Shown here one piece after another: positions 12,401-26,113 of a stretch of DNA of 64,000 nucleotides. Position 1 is the stretch's first letter; each line of letters starts with the position of its first letter. The notes under the pieces are model-generated. The model worked only from the letters and a program-made list of their open reading frames with translations. It was not told the origin of the DNA and ran no database searches. The translations under genes and the position numbers were made by a program. This DNA is from Atrichornis clamosus (lineage: Eukaryota; Chordata; Aves; Passeriformes; Menuridae): NCBI GenBank assembly GCA_013400975.1, contig WBMZ01011869.1:44997-108996 (forward strand), written 5' to 3'.

Positions 12401-15400
12401 AGGTATTTTTCCTAAACATCACTATATTTGAAATTATATTGCTCTTCTGAACACTTGTATTTGTCAGATTTAAACCTGAAGGATGATTTTCATCCCACTT
12501 CCCCAAATATATTGACTTTCTGTTGTTGGGGGGTGGTTTTTCCTTTTTTCTTGTTCTTAATTTTTTTTCTCATTGGGAGACCATTCCAATATTCCCTCAG
12601 ATTAGAACACAATAGTTTTAAAAATGTTTGGAGGCTCAGTACTGGAGATTCAGTATTGGTGGACTCTTGAAGTCAATTGATTTCTTAACTTTTATACATA
12701 TATTTTTAGACAAAACTAGGCAATTTAGTTATCTTTTAATGAGAGCAAGATACTGCTGTTTAATTTGCCCTGTGATCCTTCAAATGAATCACAGTAGCAC
12801 AAAAGGAACATGCCAATAGGATTATCAGCACAGCATGGTGTACACAGTTTCCAGAGATCCATATCTTAAAAAAAAAAAAAGCCTGTAGAAATAATATTAT
12901 TATTGACAATTGCCTTTACAGGTTCAAGCTGGTATTTCTAAGTTACACTGATAAAGTACAAGGTAAAAGTTATGGTTAAGATATTTTCCTCCCAAATCAC
13001 AGCTGTAGTTATGCATATTGTCAAGACATAAAAATTACTATTCCTGCTGTAAGAATGGTACAATGAGTAAAGACAATTGGTTTGGGATAAAACTGACCAA
13101 GTATTAGAATCCATAATACAAAGACTATAATCAGAATGAGTCATCTGCATTCATTTGTAGAGAGATTAAAGAAGTAGGCATTCTGTGGCATGAATTAACT
13201 CATTCTAAAATGGGTAAGATAAAACACACCCTTTCAGGGCTCTACATTGACTGTGAAGGGACACAGAGGTAACTCAGGTAAAGCCAAGCTGTCATGGCTC
13301 TGTCTACAGAGCTGGGAGAGATCTCCAGTCAGCTCCCAGATGTACTGTGTGTAATTGAAGCCAGATGTGAGCATACACTACTCTGCATAAATAATACATG
13401 GTTCTATTTTGTAGAGTAACATTTAATTAAATTTTGGTTTTATATTTTATTATATCTTTTTGACCTGTTCAGCTTCTTGTCCAATCAAAGAAAAAAAAAA
13501 AAAACCAAACAACAAAACAAGGGTAACTCTTCATGAACTTCTTAGAATCCTTAACATTTGAATTACAAGTACAATTATAATGCTAATTCTGTGTTCCTGC
13601 TAGGTTATGAAGGACAGGATTGTTTTAGCTTGCTAATATAAATTCTGGAAATGTATAAAAAATTTTGCATTAAAACATCTAACAGCTTGGTGGAATACTG
13701 TTGCTCCAGGAATTTATGATCACTGATGAAAAATAAGTAATGTAGGTGAAGCTGATTGTGATTAATGCAAATACAGTCAGGTTTGCAATTTTTCCCTTAT
13801 ATGTTTGGGCTGTATTTGGTCTTTATTTATTTAAGGTTTAATAAATGACATATGTTTATTCTTGAGAAAGTTGAAGAACTTCAGCTTCGTAGCTTTGTGA
13901 TGAAGTAAATTCCATTGGACAGAGGAGACTGCATCTCTGATTCCTTCATAAACCACTCTTGGGAGAAATTTACTTAGAGGCATTGGAAATAAATGCTAAA
14001 GGGACACAGTGAACGAAAACAAGACCTCAGAGCTTCCCATGGGAAATGTCTTTCTTGTTAGGTCACACAATCAGGCTGTCACTTGTGTATTACATATTTG
14101 AATCTTTTCAGCACAGATATGCATTTACCAAAGAAGGGAAGGAGACTGGTCCCTTTACAGCCTACTCATAGCTTATCAGTTGGGGGATATGCTATTTCCT
14201 GGAAAGGTGCTCTTATCAGAAGATGATTGCACAAAAATAGGTTGTTCCTACCATTTGCAACTGGTTTTGCCCTTCTTCAAGGTACCCCCTCTAATCTAGA
14301 AACCTGACTACCTTTGTCTTCGGCTTTGGGTTTGAACAATGTACAGCAACAGCAAAGCTGTAGGACTCTTTCTCCTTACAGTCTTTTTGTGAGCAGCAGC
14401 CAGTTACGTTCAACCACAAGTTCACTGTCTGAGAGAAGAGTGCAATGTCTCATGCAGGCATATCCACACTCCCCTTTAGCAGTGGAATAGATTGGTCTAG
14501 ACAACTTGAAATTTGCATTTATGTATTAGATTTCAGTGAGTCTTTTCAACTTCTAAATTTTTAAATATATTTCAAAAATACATAAATATGTTGTTGAATG
14601 CTTGAAAGGCTGAAGTTTTCCAGTCCTTCTGATCATTCTCTCTTAAGAAAAGCAGACAAAAACCCCCACCAATACATCCATTTGAAATGTGAAAGTAATT
14701 GAGCCATAAAAGTGAACTCTGACCTCACAAATATGTGAAAATTCAGAGGCTTGCTCAATCACTGTGTCTGTTCTTCCTTTTTAATTCTAGCACTCTTTTT
14801 CCTTCTTGATAAGCATGTAAATAAATAACCTACCTTCCCTATCCAGACCTTCCACTGTCTTCCCCTGTATATGCACAGTAATCAGAGAAAAAGATTATGA
14901 AAGGTAATTTATCATTATCAAATGTAATTATCAAATTGTGCTCCAGGTTATCCTGAAATATTCTGCTCTGCAGGGGAAAAAAAATCCTCAACAACTCATT
15001 GCTCGGTACAGGGTTTATTCCATTATCTCTCACAATGCTCAGGATAACTAGAAAGAAGAGGGCATCCTTTAACTTCTTTGAAAACCTGGAGAGCCCAAGT
15101 TTGGGTGTTTATGAGGGTACTCACTTCTGGTCTATCTCGTGTATCTTTTTTTCTGCAGACAGTGCAGATAGTGCAGACAGGCTCCTCCTTCTATGTCTAA
15201 TGAATTCTGTTAATTTCCTTAAAAAAAGGGTTAGAGGAAAAGAAGGCCTTGTACATCCTTTCATTAGGAAATGAAATAAGTAGTTTCTTGGCATCTGGAG
15301 TGGGAATTAGTGTAATATTATGTAACACTTCCTCTGGTGATGTTTTGATAGAGTCAAAATCAATTAATTGAATGAAACTCAGACTGCAATTTTATAAAAC

Positions 15401-16230
15401 AAATTGAAAGAATTATGAGAACCTAAATGCTAGTGACTTGATTTCAATTCCAAAGGCGAACATAAATTAAAAAGGCATCCCTTAGGAGCATTTCCAGAGC
15501 ACGCTAGGTGGTGCTGTAATTCCAATAGCAATTGTTAAATGTGCTTTACTGCTTTCCTGTAAAGGTATAACTTGTTGCAACTAGCTTTTCATAGATTTCC
15601 TAATAATTTTGAAGTTTTAAATGTTTACAGTGTATTTTTAAGATGCTGTAACTGATTTTTATTTGGTAGAAACAACATTGAATCCTTTCATGATTTGATT
15701 TTTGGTATGGTGAAATAAAGTCCAAATATTTTGATTCTTATTGTACTTAGGACTGAGGTTTCAGACATGGGTTTTCCTCTGTTGAATAATTTTTTGAAAA
15801 TTCTGGATGTCATGCGCAAAAATATCAACTGAAGAAACTTATAATCTGTGCCTGCACCTGTACAGCCACTTTACCAACATCAGTAGCAGTGAATCACACT
15901 GGTCATAGTCTGGAATAGGTGTGTCAGAAGTGCAGGAGAACATATTGGATTTAGATGCCCACCACTGTCCATGCTACAGTTATGTAGCCTCATGACCCCA
16001 TATATAAGTTGTATTACTAGAAAAATGCCACTGGTCTTTGTGCTAAGCTGACAGGACAGCTTTGTGTTTATAAGGGCCTCTCTGGATCTTGTCTCGGTCT
16101 TCCTGGAAGTTTGTTTTAGCTTATTTAGCTGTTACAGCAATTACCTAATGAGAAGATGACCATGAATGACTTGTTCTATCTTTTGCTTAGCTTTGTGCAA
16201 TTTTGTGGTATGGTGCTTATTGTTATGTAA

Positions 16231-16250
16231 ATTGCCTAATAATAGGCAAT
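16231..16250. repeat. 8-bp inverted repeat with 4-base loop
   Basis: The arms are attgccta and taggcaat, separated by ataa. Confidence 0.95.
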
Positions 16251-19200
16251 AATATAATAAAGATGTTCTATATAGAATGAACTGTGTTTGACCCTGGAAT
16301 AAAATGTAGGGTAGAGGGGACAGGGAATGACAGTAAAGCCTTTTAAATTATACCAGAGGCCCCATTGCTATAAACCACTCCATGCGGTCAGTCACCGGTC
16401 ACCACAGAAATGCAGCCTTGGGACTGGTCAAAACCAGTGCTAGGGTTGCAAGGAGAACAGGGGAGAAGTATCCAATCTGGTAAAAAATGGTATGCATAGC
16501 AAATTTGGTTGTAGTGTGGAATTGTAAACCAGTGGCACGAGCAATGTGTAGAGCATGCTAGGAAGCACATCAAAACAGTGTTATACAGACCTTGCAGGGG
16601 AGGAAGAAAACCAATGTCATGCTCCTCCTTGAGAAGACAAGGAAACAGTCATCAACTTACACTGTAAGTCATTGACTTCTCCCAAAGGAAGAGTGTGATA
16701 AGGCCAAAAATAAGGTGTAGATACTAGTAAATGTGTGAACTCAACTTTGACTAGCACTTTGGAAGCTTTTTCTATAAAGACATATTTTCTTTTATTATAC
16801 TGTTTTTATTTTTTCCCCTGGTAATAAGCAGGCCTGGGCTAATGATAATTCCTTGATTAGACTGTTATGATTTAAGATTTACAAAAATGAGCTTTTGCCC
16901 TTAAGATGCTTCTTTATCCCATGTGAACTGCACAAGTCGTAGCTCAACCAATTGATGGACATCTTAGATTTTGATCTGGAATCAATATCTCCAGCATTTT
17001 GACAGCACTGCATTTTATTGCATTTTATTTTTATAGATACAGAAGATATTTGGAAGTGGCAGGATGAGAGATTGAGACTTCATACCTGCGATGTATGCTT
17101 ACAGATGATGTAATATTTAGTAAATCTTCCACAGATTCCACTTTCTCACTCTTCTGTACTCAAGTGTGTGTATTTAAGCAAACAGTAGGGTACCATTGGC
17201 ATACATAATGTGACTAATTTCATTGTTAGTAAGAAGAATGAAAATTGAGTACAACTTTTAAAGCAAAAATAAGTCTTTGCAGGGCTGAATGAAATTATCT
17301 TGGAAATATTACCCATATTTCTTTTTATATGTATGGCTTAAAAAAAGTGATATGCATTCACAGTGGTCTTATTAAGAAATCAGTAACAGCTGGAAATACT
17401 CTTCAGTCTTGACGTGAATTAGGAATCATGTGGGAAGATGTGAGAACATTCCAGTTCAACATTTAAATTAACAGTTTTAGACAGTTTGAACCCATACCCT
17501 ATGAACAAATCAAAGAACATATATAATTTTTAGTTCTACACAAGTCATATATTGCTTTACTGTATCAGAGTTTGTCCAGGTTATTTAAATAGAGCCCTTC
17601 TCTTGTCAGGAGTCCTGCATTAAACTACAGTTACATGTTGACATTCATTAAGAAAGAAAGATTTCATCAGATGTTTGCTATCACATCAGAAGGACTTTGC
17701 TTTGGGTAGGCAAATATTGCAGACATTAGTTTAGCTTAAATAAGCCTAAAAATAGTGAAGATTTAAGAGAATACTTTAAAAAGTATTTTGCATGCTGTCA
17801 GCACTGATTATTTTTGAGTTTTCTAAATTGGTTTAAACACAAAAAATGCCAAACTCCATGTTAGGAAAACCTTTGCTCCTACTTTTGCTTTTCAGTTTTC
17901 TGTCTGAAAGCTTGTTTTATTCAGTGTTTTATCTATTACCCTTATTTATTAAAAAGCATTTCAATTCACCTTTCTAATGGTACTTTCACCTTGAAAATTC
18001 TTTAATTTCTCAAATAATTGAGGGGTTTTTTGAAATGCAAAATTATACACAGTTATGTCAAAATTGAAACAAAAATGAAGAAATGTATTCTATTTTATTA
18101 ATTTTTTTCATTCTAATCAGAAAGTAATCATGCAACATTATCTTTTCTGTTATTTCAAACTCCATACCAAAAAAAAAAAAATTCCAGTCAAATGTGCTGT
18201 CTTTTACTGAAAAATTTTGCATCAGTTGGCCCAATTCAACTGATTTTGAAAGAAGAATAGAAGTCTCCAGGCTATTAAGTTCATACAGATTCATGAAAAT
18301 TAACCTGAAACTCATGTATGGGTGATGCTTCCTGAGACAAGTTCTGTGGTATAAGGTTAGTGAGACTTATGAGTTGATTCCTCTGGGGGAAAAGCCTCAA
18401 CTCACTGGACACCTGAACATCTAACCAGGAGACCCCTAGCAATAAGAATCTAAGTGTCCTGAGTTCCACTATTTTTTTAAGCATTTCAGCAATATGTCAA
18501 GGTCTATTATTTTTTCCTTCTACAGTGAGGAGGAAGGGGGAAGATATATATAAAATTATCTATTAATAAATCAATAGAAGGTAAAAATTTTTCCCAGCAT
18601 GCCCTCTCCTACCTGCAGTGCTGCTTCTGCTTGAAACTAAAACCTTTACATCAGTGTCTCTGAGGCAAAATATTTTCTTTCAATGTACTAAAAAAACCTA
18701 ACGTCTTTCTTTCAGCATCAGCCTAAAATCTGCTTCCTCTAGCTATTGTGGTGCTTCATGAGAGTTGAGATCATATATCTTATGCTTTCACTACGTCTGT
18801 TTGCCAGGTTCCCCCTCTAGGCTGTGTATCTCTGGCTCACTAAGTAGTATCCAGTAACTATAAAAGTTTCACTTTTTTTCTCACATCTTCAAGATAATTT
18901 CAGCAGATGAGGAAAATGAAATAACTTGTAATAAGTGGAACCAGATGGATTGTTACACCATGAGATATAGCATGCCAGGGTAAGGAAATGCCATTTCCCC
19001 ATAGGAAATTAAAACAATGAACACCTATTTTGAGATGAGATAGATGCTATCAGTTTATGTAGACAAAAGCTCATCATAACTCATAATTTCATGATTACAC
19101 AATAAATATCAGTGAACATTAAAGAGTATCTTGTAGATAGTACTTTCCACAGGTACACTGCTAACAACTTAATGAAGCAATGTTCAAAAAACTTCTGCAA

Positions 19201-20036
19201 GCACTTTGGAAAAGTTTGCATTGTATCCTTCCTTGTTCCATAATTTTTCCCTGCAAATTTTTGCCAAAATCTTTTGCATGTTAGTTTCACATCCGCTATG
19301 TTCTTTCCACTCAGTTGATAAAAGCTGAAAGTTCTTGCTTAAGAAGTAAAACACATCCATACTTATGTTCATTTGATATCCAAAGACAGGACAGATATTA
19401 GGCCACTATAGGGTTTTTCTCTTACATTTTGTCTTTAAAGTAAAGGCTGAACACAGACTGTCATAAGCAGATATCACTTCAGTTCAAAGGCAAAATCTGT
19501 AGTGTCCTGAAGGCTTCATTCCCTTCTGTGCGTCTCCCTTTGCTATCTCTCATGATACTAATATTCTGCTGGAAAAAAAAAAAAAGATGTTAATACAGTA
19601 AGATTTGGGAAGGCCTAATGTTTAGAGGACTTTGACCAAATTTATGGAATTCTTTGTGTGAAAGATGATGGTATTCAGTCATTGCAACCTTCAGTAAAAA
19701 CTGCCAAGTGTGCTTTTCATTACTTCCTTAGACTACATGAAAGAAAACCTGCTAAGGGTGGAAGCAAGCAAAACCAGGGAAATTAGGTGCAGCCCGTTTT
19801 TACCTCCTCTGTCTGCTTCTGCCCCTTGCCCTCCAGGATTGTATAAGATAAAAACAAAGATTACTTTTTTGACCCTAAGACACAAAATATTTTGAAAATA
19901 TTCAGGTTAGTAAAAGATTACATATGTTCTAATGCTATATTTTAAAGCAAATAAAAACATTAGGACATTATTATTTATAACTCATAACATAAACTAAACA
20001 GAAACTTAACCTAGACAAATTAGAGGCCTAGCAATC

Positions 20037-20833
20037 ATCAATTGTATGAATTTTAGAAAGACAAGTGCCAGATTCTGCACCTGGGACAGGGTAGCCCTGG
20101 GTGTACAAAAGGAGTGGGAAGTGAGAGTCTGGAGAGCAGCACTGTGAAACAGAAACCTGGGGGTCCCGGCTGACAGAAGGTTGAATATGAGTCAGCAGTG
20201 CCCTGACAGTCAAGATCAGCCTGGGGGGCACCAGGCACACATCTCCAGCCGGGCAAGGGAGGCGATTGTCCCGCTCTGCTCTGCACTGGGGCGGCCTCAC
20301 CTCGAGTGCTGGGGGCAGCTTTGGGTGCCACAATATAAGAAGGATATAAAGCTATTAGAGAGCATTCAAAGACAGTCTGTGAAAACGGTGTAGGGCCTGT
20401 GGGGAAAGCCATATAAGGAGTGGCTGAGGCCACTTGACTTGTTCAGCCTGGAGAAGAGGAGACTGAGGAGCAAACTTGTTGTGATCTACAGCTTCTCACG
20501 AGAGGAAGCAAAGAGGCAAGCACTGATCTCTTCTCTGTGGTGTCCAGTGACAGGACCCAAGGGAATGGCCTGAAGTTGTGTCAGGGGAGGTTTAGGTTAG
20601 GTATTAGAAAAAGGTTCTTCAATCAGAGGGGATGGTTGAGCCCTGGAACAGGCTCCCCAGGGAAGTGGACACAGCACCAGCCTGACAGAGTTCAACGAGT
20701 GTTTGGACAAGGGTCCTGGGCACATGGTGTGACTCTTGGGGTGTCCTGTGCAAGGCCGGGAGTTGGACTTCGATGATCTTTGTGGGTTCCTTCCAACTGA
20801 GCATATTCTGTGATTCTATGATTCCATAACAAA
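20037..20833 (+). mobile_element. CR1 LINE, 3' end with ORF2 C-terminus and 3' UTR
   Basis: This roughly 800-bp 5'-truncated CR1 is on the plus strand. Translated pieces match the end of the CR1 ORF2 (reverse transcriptase polyprotein) as I know it: NMSQQC, RPHLE, PQYKKDIKLLE and GNGLKLCQGRFRLGIRK. Frame breaks and stops between them show a dead copy. The 3' UTR closes with the CR1 terminal octamer repeat (attctgtgattctatgatt). It is locally GC-richer than its surroundings, which accounts for the 126-codon antisense ORF here. The 5' boundary is approximate. Confidence 0.93.
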
Positions 20834-23800
20834 TCAGCTTGACTAGTAACAATCCAGATATGCAAACAATATTTTTTTCCATCTGAGAATAATTTATAAT
20901 TACCTAATCTGTTTCAGGTTTTTTGTCAAGGTGCCTGGTGATATTGTCTCTTTTCAATTTAGAATTATTATAAGATAATAGTAACATTAAAAAAAAGCAG
21001 CAACTCTGAGAACAAATCTGCAGCTTTATAGAAATCTGTCAAATTTAGGGTTGAGAAACTGTGTTCAGAATCCATGTCATAACAAAATTACTAACATATT
21101 TTGCATGCTAATCACAGATATCAAGGTGCCCTAAATACATTAGCCAGCCTTATCCTCTAGCTTATAGGTATATAAAACTTTAATTTTCTCCTTTTAGATC
21201 CTTTCTTTATAAAGTTACTTAGAAACTTGCATTAGTAATGCAGGATTGTGGTAATTTATAAAAATATATTTTAAAATCTTCCAATTTCTTTAGCAGTTCT
21301 CAGGTTTTGGAAAACTAGAACCACCTTGAATTCTTTAAGAAAGAGAAGAATTTGGGTGATTATTTAAACTCAGCATTGGGCTAGGCTATACACACTGTCA
21401 AAATAGCCATTATTCTGTAAAATAGCAACGTATAATCAGGCTATGTAATATTTATTGCTCTTACATCTGTGGAAACTAAAAACAAACATTCAAAAGCCCT
21501 TAGTGTAGAAGTGCTACAATGTCACTTTTCATTTATATCAACGAGATGGAGAACAGGCCTTAGAGAATTTATTCCGCAGAAAATATACAATGTACAGGAA
21601 ATATGCAAATATACTCATTCTGTTAACAATTTTCATTTGTACGTGGACTTTCAACCTAAAAGAGCTTGGAAGTTTTAAAACTTTCACAGAGCAATTTGTA
21701 AGAGCAGGTTAGATCTGAGTAGTGGTCAATTTTCCAGATCTTCATTGTTGTGACACTTTGAGTGTTTTACAGTAATTTAGTTTATTTTAAAGTGCCATAA
21801 AAGAGACAGGATGAGAAGACTTAGGTTGTTAAACTAAATTTTATTTCTGCGGGAGTGATGGCTATGTATTCACTTTATAAAGAAAACTAAAATGGATCAC
21901 TAAAACTAAGAGGAGAATTTATTTGAATAAAGCATGTAATATTGCTTTGAATAAATACAAGTCTTAAATATTTCCAGTTATGAAGGTCAGAAAACAACTC
22001 ACATGATCAGTTTAATTTCTTCTCAAACTATATTAATGGGGTGCAATCATAAGGAAGGAAGGAATAAATACTTGTATATATGTCTGTCACACTGAGTTGA
22101 AACTTACAAATTCACAGTGAACTAAAACTTTTCTGCTTATTCAGGAAGATTAAGAAAGGACCATGCATAAATTGGACTGTCATATTATAGGAGATCTATT
22201 CACTTTCTCTTTGATTTATTCTGTCCTGTCAAGTTCCCTAATAGTATCACCAAAGCAGAACAGGCTGTGTCTCATTTTTTGAAGAGTTTTCTGGTTTGTG
22301 CAATAGAGCTGCAATGATAATAGCTGTGACTATTTGCTGGTTTGAAATGTAACCCTGTTAAATATCAACCAAAGGCTTCCACAGAAGGCTGCTGTCTTCT
22401 GCTGGTGCGTGACTTAGCTGTTTACAGAAAACTGACTGGATGTTTCTGGCTGTTTACAAAGTGACTCTGAAGGTTTACTTAGCACTGGTCTGCTTTCAAC
22501 AAAGTTCTGCGCATGATTTCCGACTGCCTTTGATTTTTTTTTTGGACTTCCATGAAAAGGGGGTACAGTTAAAGTTTATTTAGGCCAGTGTTTCACTAGG
22601 TTTTAGAGCTTAGTTTGGAAGAAAGCAAATGCCTTTCTAGAGGAATGATCTTCTGGGCACTTACAAAGGTTTAGATTTGTTACCTACCTGGATCCCAAAG
22701 ATGACTTGAATGGGGCTGCTCTAGATTTACTTTTTATATTTTACTACTTGCTTTTGGTAGGATCTAGTATTGCTAGAAGGTCCTCAGTAAATAAGAAGAT
22801 GACAGCAACACACATTTCTTGACCACTTTCACCCCGTTATCCATAATAATCAATCAGAGTAGTTTGTTTTTTTCTTAGATTGTTTTGAAATATAATTGTA
22901 CATGTCTAATGATATGTTTTATTCCTTAAAAATAGTTCTTCACTTGACTGTATTTTTTTTCCTCTGGAGTTTATTCATCAACTCACAACTCTGTGGCTTG
23001 ATACCAGAGCTGACTTATCCTGATATGTTCTCTCATACATTTCTGCAGTAAAATTGTCACCCCTAATGATAAACTTAGGATAGTACAATCTTCTGCATTC
23101 ACAGATTTGACTATTAAAAAAGGCCTGTACTTTCTCCTGCAGGATCAAATAGAAGCAGCCTGAATTGTGAGGGAAAAAAGCCTCCTTTTCCAAAACAAAT
23201 ATGTTGGATGACTGCATTGCATTGTAGGAAATACATAACTCTTATGTCCTGGATAATATGAATTTTTTTCCTTGTTGTCACTGAACTGAAAGATAGTCTT
23301 TATATTAATTAAGGAAATGATAAAGTGAAAAGCAAAGTACACCTGAATTACTTGTATGGTATTCCATCTTTGATTTCCTGCTAAGGTTCTTTGAGGTGGA
23401 GAGAACAGGCTGGAAGCCATAAGAATTTTATTTTAAAAAACCTAGCAGTAATATTATGTCAGAACTGTAAAATAAAGGTCAACAGTTTTTTATGTTGTTA
23501 GAAATGTATTTTAGATTATTCCAGTATTTTAATGTTTTGTTTTAAAATTTTAAAATAATTTCAGCATGTGTGAAGAGATTTGTAACATCTCTGTTCTTGA
23601 ATAGCTATTTTGAGATACTTTTAACTGTGTGACAAAATGTGACAAAGCTATAATCTCATTTCAAAATTTTGATTTTTACCATCCTTATACCTTAGATCTG
23701 AGAAATGAAGTCAACTACTTTTGCAAGACACAAAATCGTTATCATAGGATATCTTGAGGTCGAAGTGAGTCATAAGGATTATAGTCATTATAGTCATTCT

Positions 23801-24461
23801 TTCAGTGCATTTGTTGTTCCAGACCGTGTATCTGTGGTGATTCTTCAAATTTCCATAGTTTCTTCTTCTTACAGGATACATAACAGAAATTAAAATCTTA
23901 AAATAGAAAGAAGGAAAAAAATAAGATTAATGGCTGATATATGCAATTTTAGCATTTGTTCTCAGAATTGTTACAGATAGTCTTAGATTTGCTGCTTGTA
24001 ATCAATTAGAATCATGAGTATTATATCAAAAATATGCACTAGGGAGCAAAAAAATAAAAGTAATAATAAATAAAAATAACAATGAAATCAGCACTTGGAT
24101 TTTCTAGCATTATGAGATGAAATAGATTACTGCTGCAATGGGAATGTATTTAATGGTATTCTTCAATCATCTACCTCAAATCTGGTACTACTTGATATTA
24201 ATTAATGCCTTGAATAACAGAATAAAAAGAATATATAGCATATTTTCAGATAGCAATGACCTAGAAGGAAGCCATAAATCATAGAGGGTAAGAGATTAGA
24301 ATGTTTTTTAAAAACACATGAAAGTATTTCAGAAATACAAGATAGAAGGAAAATGTTTACACTTAAATGTGAAAAATCAAAATTAGTTTGGTGGAATAAA
24401 GTAGGTGGATTGCAAAACTTTATATTGGCCCACTGAGAAATAGGAAGAGAAGGGTTATATA

Positions 24462-24547
24462 TAAATCACATCAGAGAGTCTTTCGCTTTAAAATAAGAAA
24501 GATGTAAATCACATCAGAGAGTCCTTTGCTTTAAAATAAGAAAGATG
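24462..24547. repeat. 43-bp tandem duplication (two copies)
   Basis: Unit 1 is 24462-24504 and unit 2 is 24505-24547. Each starts taaatcacatcagagagtc and ends aaataagaaagatg. Only two bases differ (tttcgc versus ctttgc), so the duplication is fairly recent. Confidence 0.95.
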
Positions 24548-26093
24548 TAAATATAATTTTAGAGGACACAATTGCATGAAGAAAAATGAAAGGACTTTGG
24601 GTTTCTTAAAATAAATAAATAAGTAACACTAAAAATATCCCAAGAAGACTGGATTGAATGGTGTTACAATAAATAATTCAATTCAATTAAATAATGCAAT
24701 TAAATATGTTTTAAAATAATGTGCTTTTGCTTGTATTCAGAGTTGATAACACAGAAATCAGCTGGCTTCAAATTGCAGTAAGGAAAACTAAGACAAGACA
24801 AAAAATTATCATGGGTTAGGGCAGATGAATAGATGCTGAGAATGTTATGGAATCACTATTGTTTCTTTGTATTTTTGAACTTTTCTGTTCAAGAATTCTA
24901 TGACCTTAACAGATGGGAATCTGATAGAGACTATCTTGATGGCACAACGTATAAAAAATCTTTTTTTTTTTCCTTTTTCTTGCTTTTGTCTTCACTCTAT
25001 ATATACACTTTATTGTCTTAAACATGGTGTTTTGTAAATGCAGGTTGACAGTTTAAATAGTGGGATAGAATTGGACATGTTTTGCTCCTGTACTTAGAAA
25101 AAAGACTCAAGATTTTAAAAGAAGGGAGAAGGTAATTTATCACATGGAAAGAGAGAAGAATATGGCTAGATATTCTTGGGTGCTGTATATATTATATTGT
25201 CAACAGTTCATGGAGTTTTTTTATGAACATTGGATTGTAAAAATTAAGTAAGAAATTAAAATTTATATTGAAGTGCAAAGGGACAGCAGGGAGAATGACA
25301 GACTTCAAGCTAATCATAAAATCAGTGCCTGGCAATAGCAACAAAACATGAAGATATTTATAGATGCTTTGAAAGGCATCCCTGTCACTATTACGTTGCA
25401 GATAACAAAATTTAGCAAGTTCTAAGCATTGAGGCTGATATTAGATGGCATGCATATAAGAATGAGAAATCGATCACTTCTGTGTTTAAAAAAAATCCCT
25501 TAGATGGCCAGTGCACCATATAGGAGGGAAGTATATCACACGCTTTAAAAAAAATAAGGTAAATTGTGATAAAGCAAAGAGAGGTATCCTTATGTGTTGG
25601 ATCTGCCTCCAAGGCTAAAATGTGATGGTGTACACCACTTCAGAGGTACAAACAGTTCCATGCAGACTAGTGTTCTGGATGGGGTATGTAGAGCAGTTCT
25701 GTAATCCGATATTAAACTTGTATTTTCTAGGACTAAACAGTAGAAGAAGCAGCATGCATCTGCTCCTAGGTTCACAGCTGAAAATAGCTAGATATGGGTT
25801 AATTCCCAGTGATACAAAACACTCATTTCAAAATGGCAGGTACAATTTCCTCTGAGAAGGAAAAGGAGGTGAGAAGCATAGAGGAGAAAAGCTCTGTAAG
25901 AACTCATAAATGAAATCATATAGGAGCTTTGGCTGACTTTAAATTCTCCTGACTGGTGAGCATTGTGTGCATTTCATGCACTTCTTTGTTTCATAACAAT
26001 TAAGATAGTTTCAGTTCAAGCCACAGAAAAATGAGGCCATATTGCTTGAGAGATTGTGCTTATATGGATTAGGTTTGTTTATATGAATGATTT

Positions 26094-26113
26094 TATATAT
26101 ATATATATATATG
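26094..26113. repeat. (TA)n dinucleotide repeat
   Basis: About ten uninterrupted TA units. Confidence 0.9.

Larger units (their letters stand above)
6736..20036. other. Downstream flank of VEGFC, no gene seen
   Basis: AT-rich sequence without a recognisable transposon. It holds the inverted repeat at 16231, A runs at about 12868-12880 and 13491-13504, and the unassigned ORF at 9269-9484. A triple agtgcaga-like motif is at 15157-15181. Confidence 0.7.

Noticed and set aside
20053..20433. 126-codon antisense ORF, the longest in the window
   Set aside because: It lies antisense to the CR1 ORF2/3' region, whose GC-richness keeps stops rare. Its peptide has no domain and the sense strand explains the sequence.
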